Assembly (NCBI GenBank): GCA_033239525.1
Contig: BSYO01000009.1
Coordinates: 19,427,299 to 19,491,298 of the forward strand
Direction of reading: 5' to 3'
DNA length: 64,000 nucleotides
Source: Nepenthes gracilis
Taxonomy: Eukaryota > Streptophyta > Magnoliopsida > Caryophyllales > Nepenthaceae
Below the pieces are notes generated by a model that was not told the origin of the DNA, made no database searches, and saw nothing but the letters and a program-made list of their open reading frames with translations. A program made the translations under genes and the position numbers. Numbering within the stretch: position 1 is the stretch's first letter; each line of letters opens with the position of its first letter. This document shows, in pieces, positions 13,671 through 23,283 of this stretch.

Positions 13671-14140
13671 GTTGGATGCATTATTTATATAACTTTACCG
13701 TTGCTATTTGGAATTTGGATCTATTTCTTGAATTCATCGTTCTTCTACAGTGATCTGCTTGCATTATTTGTATAACTTTCTCGCTGCTCTTTGGAATTTC
13801 GATCTATTTCTTGAATTCATCGTTCTTCTACAGTGATCTGCTTGCATTATTTGTATAACTTTCTCGTTGCTCTTTGGAATTTGGATCTATTTCTCGAATT
13901 CATCGTTCTTTTACAGAGATCTGCTTGCATTATTTGTATAACTTTCCTGTTGCTCTTCGGAATTTCGATCTATTTCTTGAACTCATCGTTCTGTATAACT
14001 TTCCTGTTGCTCTTTGGAATTTCGATCTATTTATTGAATTTCTCGTTTTCTACAGAAATCTGCATGCCGTATTTGTATAACTTTCCTGTTGGCATTTTGA
14101 ATTTCGTTCTGTCTGATCTTATTTTTCCGTTCCCCTACAG
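13671..14140 (+). repeat. 83-bp minisatellite, about six units, each ending in a splice-acceptor-like TTCTACAG
   Basis: Tandem units begin at about 13671, 13752, 13835, 13917, 13992 (truncated) and 14056. The shared core is CTGCTTGCATTATTTGTATAA, then TCTTTGGAATTTCGATCTATT, then CATCGTTCTTCTACAG. Units are 82-83 bp when intact. Every complete unit ends in pyrimidines plus CAG, so the array is a series of consensus-like 3' splice sites. Long frames through it are an effect of the repeat, not genes. Confidence 0.85.
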
Positions 14141-14610
14141 AGATTTGCCTATTTTAATATACTAGATTTATGGACATGATAACGGTTGAGAAAAGTAGTC
14201 AGTAATGGAGGTTGGTGGTCTTAATTTTGTTTTGGTTTTACGCGTATGTGATATAAATTTAATTGCTTGCTTCAATTTCCTGTCTAAATGTTCCGCTGAG
14301 GCTATGTTTTGTTTTGGTGTTTATGTGATGGCAGATTTCCAATCTTGATATTTGTTTCGGGCAAAAAAGTTGTTTTTGCTAGGCGTTGAAAAAAAATTGA
14401 AGTCATTTTTTTATTCTGAAGGTGATCTTTTTGTTCTGAATTCAGAACCTGATATCGAGCATTGTTCATGATCTGCTCTGCCTCTGACATGAACTTAAAT
14501 CGGTTTCTCTTATTTGGTTGTTTGATTCATTCAGTGGATATCTCAAGGAACTACTTATCATGAATTTGATTTGACATGAACTGGAATGGGTATATCTTAT
14601 TTGGGATTAA

Positions 14611-14831
14611 GGGGCTCTATCACTTAAAAAAGATAGAGAGACTTGTTCTTTCTATCTCTAATTATTTATTTTTAAATAGATAATTGTGTTATAATTATTT
14701 TAAAATAATCGATTTCAACTGATTTTTAAATTTTTTAAAAAATAGTTACATTACAATCATACATTAAAAGAATGAATGGTTAAGATATAGAGAACGAGCA
14801 TTTCTATCTCTATGAGAGATGGAGCTTCCCC
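14611..14831. mobile_element. MITE-like element with imperfect terminal inverted repeats
   Basis: The left end GGGGCTCTATCACTT...GATAGAGAGACTTGTTCTTTC matches the reverse complement of the right end (GGGGAAGCTCCATCTCTCA...AGATAGAAATGCTCGTTCTC). This gives inverted termini of roughly 45-50 bp around an AT-rich core, with no coding capacity. It sits inside a tandem-repeat unit. The superfamily is unclear because no clean target duplication is visible. Confidence 0.5.
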
Positions 14832-14965
14832 GAATCCATATTATTTGGTTGTTTGATTCATTCAATGAGGATCTCAAGGAACTACTTATCATGAAAATGA
14901 TTTGACATGAATTGGAATCAGTATCTATTATTTGGTTGTTTGATTTATTCAATGGATCTCTCTCT

Positions 14966-16618
14966 CTCTCTCTCTCTTTTTGATAAGTAAATCTCTATTA
15001 CTTAAACAAAGATATGTACACAAAATTCCCCATCAAAACTAGAACAGGACAAAACTATCCGCCCCTACCCAACAAAAAGCCTCAAAAGACCAACCAAAAA
15101 AAAAAAAAAACAAAAGATATGTTGCTTTAAAAACTCACTTGTAGACAGGAAGAAACAAATTGAACCATGAGAATGACAAAAAAAAATCTGAATTGAAAGA
15201 CTTACAGGTCCCTGCATAGCTCATTCATAGATCGATAGCAAGTCACCACCAAGAAATTGAAGATCAAACAAAGGTATCAACTCTGTCGAGGTTGTCCCTC
15301 TCAAAAAGGCATTTGTTTGATCCTTCCAGATAAAATGAACTGTAGCTGCAAGAGCAACTTTGGCCATTCGATTTTTCTCATGCTTCCCCTTCCTTTTAAT
15401 TGACACCCAAATGATCACCCTATCCTAGTCTTTATATGGCCAAGAGCACCCAATTTTACTCCAAGAAATATCTTACTCTTGAAGAACAAATGATTAACAA
15501 TCTCGCTAGAATTCTTACTAAAACACATTTCGAGGGGTTATGAAGAAAATCTGTCCATTGTACCAAAAGGATCCCTAATTGCCAACCAGAAAATAAATGT
15601 ATGAGAGGGGTGGTATTTTGGGTCCCAAACAAGATGTGCCCAGTCGACCTTTGGATGAACAAGTTAGAAGATTCTCCACTCAGATTTAACACAGAATTTC
15701 TCACGATTTTTCAAAGCCCATATAATAATTTCCGCAATCTAGATTGGGATTACAGTCAAGCCATGATGTAATGAGAGATCCTGTAGCCACAAGGACACAC
15801 ATATGCCATCTTCTTCTAGCACCACAAATGACATAATCAACTCTGACGTCTTGCAGGAGACCAGAATCCAAAGTAATCCTATTAGGAAAAGAGATGGTAA
15901 GGGTCTCTAAAGGATGGCACCAATCTGACCAAAAGTCTTAATATTTATTTTTCTTGATTGAAATTTCACCTTTTTTATATTAAGTGTTCTTTCCATTGCC
16001 CATCATGTTACGCACAAAAGGTCTCAAGTGAATCCATAAATGATCTTGCGGAAGCTCCACAGCATTGATTCCAGAATCTTAATTGTCTAGATATATTAAA
16101 ATTCTAATACGGTATTTTCTTAGCCAGTGCACCCAAACAGAGTTATCAATACTGCCGAGAATCTTCCACAATTGTCTCTCTAGGAAAGCTTTATTCCAGG
16201 CTTGCATATTCCTAATACCAAGGCTATCTTCATCTTTAGGTTTGCACGTCTTCCCGTGCCACCTTTGTAGAGGATTTGTTGTTGTTTGACCCATGCTACA
16301 TCAAATAATGCCTTTGATGCCTTTCAAAACAACTTTAGAAAGGATGGAAATAAAGGACTAGTAGGAGTGGATGTTAGATAAGATAGATGATATAAACTAA
16401 AGCCTACCTCCAAAGGAGAGATATCTATTTTTCTAAAACGTTCGCCCAAAAATCATGTTGATAAGGACTTGACAGTTAGAAGCAGCGAGGCAATTTGCTA
16501 TAAGAGGAATACCCAGATATTTAACAGGAAGCATACCCATCTTGAAGCTAGTAATCTCGAGGATATCATCCATAACGTCCTGGTCACTAGAGCATATAAA
16601 ACATTCACTGTCTATGAC
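14966..16618 (-). pseudogene. 5'-truncated LINE, reverse orientation
   Basis: On the minus strand, RT pieces appear at 16433-16636 (PVKYLGIPLIA motif). The linker before the zinc domain is at 16079-16294 (KPKDEDSLGIRNMQAWNKAF) and the zf-RVT part at 15456-15704 (HLVW..KYHPSHTFIFWLAI). An ORF2 tail is at 15221-15418 (AATVHFIWKDQTNAF). The 3' end, read on the minus strand, is ATTTACTTATCAAAAAG followed by (GA)n, a typical plant LINE end and tail. Flanking ATTCAATGGA at 14947 and 16619 is a likely target duplication. Multiple stops make it dead. Confidence 0.8.
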
Positions 16619-16849
16619 ATTCAATGGAGATCTCAATCAACTACTTATCATGAAAATGATTTGACATGAACTGGAATTGGTATCTATTGTTTGGTTGTTT
16701 GATTTGTTGAGTGGAGATCTCAATGCATGACGTATCATGAAAATGAAAAAGTTCTGAAGCATGTTTTTAGGCCCTAGAAACAATATTTGGAATTGGCATG
16801 TTCCAAATATAATGAGTAATGATAAGGAGTAATGTTTTAAGCATGTTCT

Positions 16850-17215
16850 GAAGCATGAAAAAGGGGATCTGATCCAAAGATGGCCAGTTTTAAACAAATT
16901 TCCCTTATAATTTTCTTTCCCCTGAATGTTCTGGAGTGCAATTGGCAATTAGACATTACTCTTTCTTTGGAATTTTTTATTACAATATTGCGCATCGCTG
17001 TTATGTCATGGAAATGAAACAATTTTGTAGCATTTTTATGCCTCACAGATTTCAGATGGTAAATTGAAGATCTGATCTAATGACAGCCTGATTTAACCAG
17101 ATTTCTCTGACTATCTTCTTTTCCCTGAATATCCTAGTGCAATTGGCAATTAGAGGATTATTCTTTGGACTTTATTTTCTCTGTTGTGCGTCATGTCAAA
17201 ATTATTCTAGAAGAA
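16850..17215 (+). repeat. About 190-bp diverged tandem duplication
   Basis: Two consecutive copies share GATCTGATC, CAGTTT/CTGATTTAA-CA-ATTTC, TTTTCCCTGAAT, GTGCAATTGGCAATTAGA and a TTGCGCATC/GTGCGTCATGTCA ending. The copies start near 16865 and 17068 and have diverged moderately. They are non-coding and lie between the two LINE remnants in the putative leader intron. Confidence 0.6.
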
Positions 17216-17329
17216 TGATGCAGTAGATGCTGTAAGAGTTCTGGATCAGAATAATTAATCTGCTTTTATGGTATAAATAATAGAAATTATCTGTGTTTTC
17301 ACTACTCAAATAGGTTATTCAGAAAATAC

Positions 17330-18840
17330 TAGAAGACAATTTGACAAGATATTGATGGTGTGATGCAAAGGAGAGAATTTTTGTAGTTGGAGATTTCAAT
17401 GGGCATATATGCAAGGATAACAAGGGATGTGAATTAGGACATGTGGATTTTAATTTGTTAATTAGAACGATTTTGTTTCTCATATGATGTTATATTCTAA
17501 CATTTGAAAAAAAAAAGATGAACAATTATTTTCTTGCAAGAAGAAACCTAATACTAATCAATTGAATTAATTCTCAATAAGAAATTTTGATAGAATGTGT
17601 TGTAACTATTGTAAAATTATCCATGGAGAGAGTTTAACTACACTATGTAGACCTTTGGTAATAATTGTAAGCGTTAGAAGATGAAAGAGAAAAAAAATAT
17701 AACATTTAAGTGTGAGATGAGCAGATGGGAAATCTAGAGGGAGGAAACATAATACAATTCAGAGATAAGATGTTGAAAGAAAATATTTGGACAGTGGATG
17801 ATGAGGAAGGCACAAATAATGTGTGGAATAATATGTTCAATTGTATTAAGATTATAGCAAAGGATGTTCCAGAAGAATGTAGAGGAGTATGTAATATGAT
17901 ATGAGTAGGGGAGATATACTTTATTACCTATATTTTTATACAAATAATCCAAAATTATACTAATTATTGTGGTGTTCTATAATGAGTCATGTCAGGAATT
18001 TTTGGGAACGAGCAATTGAACAAAGACTAAAATAAGAAACAAACATGTTTGAAAATAATCTTTCATGCCATCACACTTGACCACTAAAGTTGTATATTTG
18101 TTAGCAAGGTTAATAGAGAAATTAGGAAAAAGTTAAGGGATATACACATGAATTTGTTGATCTAGTAGAAGGCTTGTGAGAGGATGCTGAGGAAAGTGTT
18201 ATGGTGGATATGAGAAAAAGAAAGAAGTTGATAGAAAACATATAGATGCTATCAACTATATGTATGACAAGGTAATGACTAGTCAGAACTAGAGGAGTGA
18301 CACCAATTTCCGTTTTACAATAGGAGTGCTCTAAGTATTAACTTTGACCTCTTACCTATTTACCTGAGTTACACAAATGAACTTACTAGAAATATTTAAG
18401 TGAGGTGCTCTAGTTTATATTTTTTGCAGAGGATTTTGTTTTAATTGATGATATTAGAGGAGTGGAAGTATAGTTTGAACTATGGATGGAGGAGCTACAT
18501 TCTAAAGAGCCCAAGCTAAGTTAGAATAAAAACAAAATGCATTGATGTTTAGTTATTTTTAAGTGAGCTATAATCAAGTCAAAATTAAATAGCAAAAGAT
18601 CCCTAAAAATGATAGATCTTGTTTCCTTTGATCTATGGTTGAAGAAAATGGATGGGTTGACCAAGATGATTTAAAGAATTAAAATTGGTTGGTTAAATTT
18701 GAGAATGCATCAAGATTGCTTTGTAACCAGAAAGTACCCTAATATTAAAAAAATACTTTATAGGATAAATATTAAACCAATTATATTTTACACTTTAAAA
18801 TATTTTATACTTGAAGACAAGAATTCTATGATGATGTTGC
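17330..18840 (+). pseudogene. Second LINE remnant, forward orientation (endonuclease to RT)
   Basis: Order and motifs match plant LINE ORF2. An endonuclease end with VVGDFNGHI near 17380 comes first. RT N-terminal signatures follow (MSHVRNFWERAIEQRLK near 17985). The EKK-VDRKHIDAINYMYDKV block lies near 18210 and RSDTNFRFTIGVL near 18290. The active-site region reads FAEDFVLIDDI near 18425, where the usual FADD has become FAED. A distal block with WLVKFENASRLLCNQKVP lies near 18690. Many stops. It is a different LINE lineage, in opposite orientation, from the copy at 14966-16618. Confidence 0.75.
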
Positions 18841-19306
18841 ATTATAATAGCTGAATGGAAGAAGTGAATTCATATAGCTGATGACTTTACGTGGTGGAAC
18901 TTAAGGCTATATTGATGATGATGTTTTATGTTAGAGCTATGTATATTAGCTGATTTAACTTTATTGCTAATGTGAGATCACCTTATTATCCGTTTCTACT
19001 AGACCAAATCCGAGTCTTCTATGAGGAATTTATGTTCTCTATGTATATGACAACTGCCCCAAAAAAATTGGTAGTACTGTGGATTTATCACAGAATTCTC
19101 AATACTAGTCTGTGCAATAATCTATTGATGCTTACGAGTATTTTTTGTTGTGCTTTTCAGGTTAAGGTTACCTTTATTTCCCCTTTATCATAACTTCACG
19201 AAACACTATTTGTCTCCTGCTCTCCGAGGAGGTTCAACTTCGAAGCTGCTTCCATCATATTTTGGTAATTTCTCGTTCTCTCACTAGAAACAGGGAATGC
19301 TGCAAG

Positions 19307-19501
19307 ATGTGTTCAACAGCTACGGATTCTTGCTCTGAGCTCAAAATACTTGCAGCTCTGTTAGAGCTACCATTGATCACCTTGGGCAAAAATGCACTCA
19401 ATGTTGATAGTCGATTCTCTTTCAAAGCTTACATGCCTACCGTGGCCACAAATATGAAAGATTATCTCGTGACAACATATGAGCTCTGTGAAGACGGTTG
19501 A
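19307..19501 (+). CDS. Upstream ORF of the CIPK leader, 64 codons
   Basis: An ATG-started frame of 64 codons ends with TGA 97 bp before the kinase start. Its product has no recognisable domain. If the leader begins at the distal exon, this uORF and the overlapping 13-codon uORF from 19297 would reduce translation of the kinase. If transcription starts at the proximal TATA box, both are outside the mRNA. It may equally be a chance frame. Confidence 0.2.
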   Translation: MCSTATDSCSELKILAALLELPLITLGKNALNVDSRFSFKAYMPTVATNMKDYLVTTYELCEDG

Positions 19502-19538
19502 GCTTTTTGATCTTTGGTATCAGTAGATTATTTTAGCT

Positions 19539-19547
19539 TATAAATAG
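19539..19547 (+). promoter_or_regulatory. Proximal TATA box of the CIPK gene
   Basis: TATAAATAG lies about 50 bp upstream of the kinase ATG and matches the plant core consensus. Transcription would start near 19570 and give a leader of under 30 nt, which is short for a plant gene. It therefore competes with the distal promoter model. Confidence 0.35.
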
Positions 19548-19597
19548 CCTCAGCAGACGAAGTAGATTTTATTTTGTAAAATAACTTATCGAATCAG

Positions 19598-20983
19598 ATG
19601 ATGGAGAACAAAGCCAGCATTCTATTGCAACGGTATGAGCTGGGGAGGTTGCTAGGACAGGGAACCTTTGCAAAGGTACACTATGGAAGGAACATTCAAA
19701 CGGGCATGAGCGTTGCGATCAAGATAATCGACAAAGAGAAGGTTTTGAAGGTTGGAATGATCGATCAAATCAAGCGAGAAATTTCTGTGATGAGACTTGT
19801 TAGACACCCGAACGTGGTGCAGCTGTATGAGGTCATGGCCACCAAAACCAAGGTTTACTTTGTGATGGAATACATCAAAGGCGGCGAGCTTTTCAACAAG
19901 GTGGCTAAAGGCAAACTCAAGGAGGATGTTGCTCGGAAATATTTCCAACAGTTGATCAGCGCTGTGGACTACTGCCACAGCAGGAGTGTCTACCATCGTG
20001 ACCTGAAACCGGAAAACCTGCTGTTGGATGAGATTGGAAATTTGAAGGTTTCGGACTTTGGGCTGAGTGCTCTTGCTGAATCTAAGCGTCAAGACGGTTT
20101 GCTTCACACGACTTGTGGGACGCCAGCTTATGTTGCTCCTGAAGTGATCCATAGGAAGGGCTATGACGGAGCTAAAGCTGATATCTGGTCTTGTGGAGTG
20201 GTCTTGTTTGTCCTCTTGGCAGGATATCTCCCTTTCCATGATTTGAATTTAATGGAGATGTACCGAAAAATCGGCAAGGCAGAATTTAAGTACCCAAACT
20301 GGTTCTCTCCTGATGTTCGCCGATTGTTGTCGAAGATCTTGGACCCAAATCCTAATACGAGAATCTCGACTGCTAGGATAATGGAAAATTCTTGGTTCAA
20401 AAAGGGGTATAATACGAAGCTCTTTGCATCTGGAATTCAGAAGATGGAGCCACCGGTTCCGGAGATCTGCCCATTAGAGGATAACGCACTTGCGACCTTG
20501 TCAGCAAAACAAGAGCTAGCTAAGCGTTGTCATAATTTGAATGCGTTTGATATCATATCCTTTTCGGAAGGTTTTGACTTGTCGGGCTTATTCGAGGAGA
20601 AGGGACAAAAGAAAGAGGTTAGATTCACGGCCAGGCAGTCCGCTTGTACCATCATTTCGAAGATGGAAGAGATTGCAAAGCGACTGAAGATGAGAGTGAA
20701 GAAGGATGATGGGCTGATGAGATTTGAAAGCCCGAAAGAAGGAAGAAAGGGGGTTTTGGAATTCGAGGCAGAGATTTTTGAGGTCACCCCGAGCTTTCAC
20801 CTGGTGGAGATGAAGAAGTCCAGCGGAGATACGATGGAGTATCGGAAGATATTGAAGGAGGACATACGGCCAGCTCTCAACGACATTGTTTGGACATGGC
20901 AAGGTGATCAGCAGCGGCCTCCAGAGCTGCCACCATCTCAGGTCATCCCCTTGCCTCCACCACCTTCGTCTGAGAATGCATAG
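19598..20983 (+). CDS. CIPK: CBL-interacting protein kinase, CIPK2/10/15/20 type
   Basis: Serine/threonine kinase activated by calcium-loaded CBL sensors; family members phosphorylate channels and transporters or act in ABA, nitrate and salt signalling. The 461-residue product is complete. The kinase domain is about 13-267, with the glycine loop LGQGTFAKV (19-27), ATP-binding Lys42, HRD at 133-135, DFG at 153-155 and APE at 180-182. The activation loop has Thr171/172. The autoinhibitory NAF motif is at 315-317 within 314-332, and the phosphatase-interaction segment is about 346-370. The proline-rich tail is unusual. The uninterrupted exon fits the intron-poor CIPK clade. Relatives start MENK, so the second Met (19601) may be the true start. 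No inactivating change is visible. Subtype assignment is from remembered family sequences; CIPK15 is close through the GKAE..PNW and [11 protein letters not shown] segments. Confidence 0.95.
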   Translation: MMENKASILLQRYELGRLLGQGTFAKVHYGRNIQTGMSVAIKIIDKEKVLKVGMIDQIKREISVMRLVRHPNVVQLYEVMATKTKVYFVMEYIKGGELFNKVAKGKLKEDVARKYFQQLISAVDYCHSRSVYHRDLKPENLLLDEIGNLKVSDFGLSALAESKRQDGLLHTTCGTPAYVAPEVIHRKGYDGAKADIWSCGVVLFVLLAGYLPFHDLNLMEMYRKIGKAEFKYPNWFSPDVRRLLSKILDPNPNTRISTARIMENSWFKKGYNTKLFASGIQKMEPPVPEICPLEDNALATLSAKQELAKRCHNLNAFDIISFSEGFDLSGLFEEKGQKKEVRFTARQSACTIISKMEEIAKRLKMRVKKDDGLMRFESPKEGRKGVLEFEAEIFEVTPSFHLVEMKKSSGDTMEYRKILKEDIRPALNDIVWTWQGDQQRPPELPPSQVIPLPPPPSSENA

Positions 20984-23000
20984 TTGTTCCTAATTGAAGT
21001 TGTTTCCAAATTGCTTTTTTTTTTTTTGGGTCAATTTGAACTATTCTATGAACTCATTCTGCTGAGAAACTGCTGCTTGTTTTCAAAAATTTGACTTGCG
21101 TTGGTGCTTGAAGATATGGTGTTGGACTTCATTCTTGAGCCTTGCCCTGAGCCGAAGCATTTGAAACATGACTTCAACCAGCTCGATAAAAGCTTGTCTG
21201 AGCTTATTTTTAAGAAATTTAACGATTTTAACGTATTTTCTAGAATTTTTGGTATCAAATGTGTTTATCTTCCTTTAGGAGTAAATTGGCGACCACCCTT
21301 CAATTATCTTCCTTTGGATTTGGTGTAACTAAGCAAAATCAATCCCATAATCATAATCATAAGTAAAGAATGATTATTATTTTTCTTTAATCTATATTAG
21401 CTAATGTGGTTGATGATATTATCTTATGACAATACAATATAATTTATGATCATAAATTTAATTCTAATTAATATATATTTAAATTAAAATTAACAATAAT
21501 ATTTATGGTGTAAAGTCGTTGGCACAAAATTGGCTTTAAATCCTCACATTGGATATAATGGTAGCGATAATAGAAAGAAAGTATTACGTTTATAAAAGAT
21601 AAAAAAAAATTACTAATTATTTTAACCCTATTTTAAAAATAGGGTTAAATAGTAATACAAATGTATGATCATATTTTTATATTTTTTGTGAAAATAATAT
21701 AATAATAAAGTCTTAAATTGGTATGCTTTCTTTTTACTATGGTAAAAGGGAGAAGGAAAGAATTCAGATAATCAAGGAATATAATCACAAGGTTTAAAAC
21801 ATGGTCATATTATTCTTTACCATATTGAAAAAAAAAAAATTCATTTCTTCTCCTACAGGTTACAAATTGGATTATTTTTTATTTTTTAGGCAGTTTACAG
21901 TTTTTAAGAAAAAAAAAGAAAATAAATATTGTGGAGGGGCACCCAATCCAAAAGTAATGATAAATTGCGATTCCATTATCCAAAATTTTAAGGGATTGAA
22001 TAATAATTATTTTCCTAGAAATTCAATTTATAAAATGAAGTAAAAATAATTCATACCAAGAATGGTAGGATCTTCTATTTTTTGATTTCTGTGGAATTAC
22101 ATTTTCCAAATTTCAATTAGTTGCCAACAGTCACTCCCAACTGGCCATGGCCCAGCCGCTGCCACCGCCAACCACCACCATCTCCCGGTGGTGTTGTCCA
22201 CCAAACCCTCCCCAGCATTCCCCCTCATTAACCACAATGTGAAGCACCTTAAATTACCATTTTTATACTATCTGAATTGCATTCCCAATAAAAATTATAA
22301 TTCTCTATACAATTCAAATAAATTAGATGATACAAGCACATATTGAATATTAACACATTTCCCACGTCAAGTAATTATATAACCCTCTAAATTTCTATCC
22401 ACCCAAAAAATTGTTATAAAATTACTCATTTACATTAACTCACCACGTATACCATTTCAGATCAGAAAATATAATATATATTATCCATCAATAATCTAAT
22501 ATAAAATAGCATATTTCATGAATTCTGCCTCTATATGTATATATCAAATATAAATTTCATTTAATATGTCCCAAACATGTTATATTCTCATTTTCAAAAA
22601 AATGTGTCATCGCAATGTTATCATATCATATTATACCGTGCCCATTTCCCATCTCAATATTTATGCTTAATAGCGTGCCCCCATTTTCCTCAAATATTGG
22701 TTGAACAAAAATCACTTCTTTTCGGTCAATTTTTTAGAGGGATGTTATGATCCATTTAACGATAAAACTTCTATATTTACTCAACGATTAGAATTAGAAA
22801 TTAAAATAAACGAGTAGTGAAGCCATATGATCAGTATAGAAGCCAAGTCTCAAACTTTTTTTAAGGGGTAAAAAGAAACAGTCTGGCCCAGCATAGAAAA
22901 GAACATAAAACCGGTGAAGCTCAGCTCAGAATGAACTTACCGAAAGATTATGGATGCACTAAAGCATGCATTCCTTACGTATTCCTGCCCATTGCCAAAG
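20984..23000. other. Downstream region of the CIPK and AT-rich intergenic DNA
   Basis: The first 100-350 bp probably hold the kinase 3'UTR (T-tract at 21019-21029). A 75-codon frame at 21101-21328 has no recognisable protein character. The rest is AT-rich with one short GC-richer patch at 22130-22225 (CCGCTGCCACCGCC). I see no gene. The 3' end of the minus-strand gene described next probably reaches into 22.9-23.2 kb. Confidence 0.5.
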
Positions 23001-23222
23001 CCAATGGTTAAGTAAAATAACAGTCTTCCTCCTAGAGACACAATGCCCGGCCGTGTATTAGCGGAGCTCCCGTCCTACAAAGACAGCTCTTTTACCTCAT
23101 CAATAACAGGTGTATTGAAAGCACCCTCAATATTTAATCCTTTTTCTCTTCTTTTTTATCTCGTTCAAATGACCAGTGTGACTATACATATGGGGTTGAA
23201 TGTAGGCCACCAAGATGGGTTT

Positions 23223-23283
23223 TCAAAACTGATTAGTTTCCACTGCCACAGCCGCCACCAGATCCCTGCACGCCCACTCATTT
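23223..23283 (-). CDS. Probable last exon of the membrane/zinc-ribbon gene, frame altered
   Basis: A very strong polypyrimidine tract (T-rich on the minus strand, 23291-23320) ends in TCAGTCGCAG. Splicing to AAATGAG at 23283 in phase 2 gives E-N-E-W-A and then a novel 15-residue end and TGA at 23223-23225. In the next frame the same bases read [12 protein letters not shown] and stop, which resembles the C-terminus I recall for relatives (NEWAVQGSG...). One base therefore seems to be missing after the EWA codons. The exon lies 3.1 kb from exon 2, so the link is inferred. Confidence 0.4.

Larger units (their letters stand above)
14485..16745 (+). repeat. About 85-bp minisatellite split by a MITE and a LINE
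   Basis: Units share TTATTTGGTTGTTTGATTCA, then TCTCAAGGAACTACTTATCA, then GATTTGACATGAACTGGAAT. Units lie at about 14508-14598, 14840-14925, 14926-14956 continuing at 16619-16678, and 16679-16745. The array is interrupted at 14611-14831 by an inverted-repeat element and at about 14957-16618 by a LINE, both described separately, so both insertions are younger than the array. Confidence 0.75.
19161..19597 (+). other. Putative 5'UTR segment upstream of the CIPK, with acceptor and uORFs
   Basis: TTGTGCTTTTCAG at 19148-19160 is a good 3' splice site and would start a second leader exon at 19161. The sequence then becomes less AT-rich and holds upstream ATGs at 19297 (13 codons) and 19307 (64 codons, stop at 19501). 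The kinase ATG lies 97 bp after that stop. Whether this is transcribed leader depends on which promoter is used, since a TATA box also lies at 19539. Confidence 0.35.

Noticed and set aside
13833..14165. 110-codon frame
   Set aside because: It runs through the 83-bp minisatellite; the open frame is a product of repeat length and composition.
19652..20239. 195-codon antisense frame under the first CIPK
   Set aside because: It is a shadow of the conserved kinase frame; no recognisable protein.
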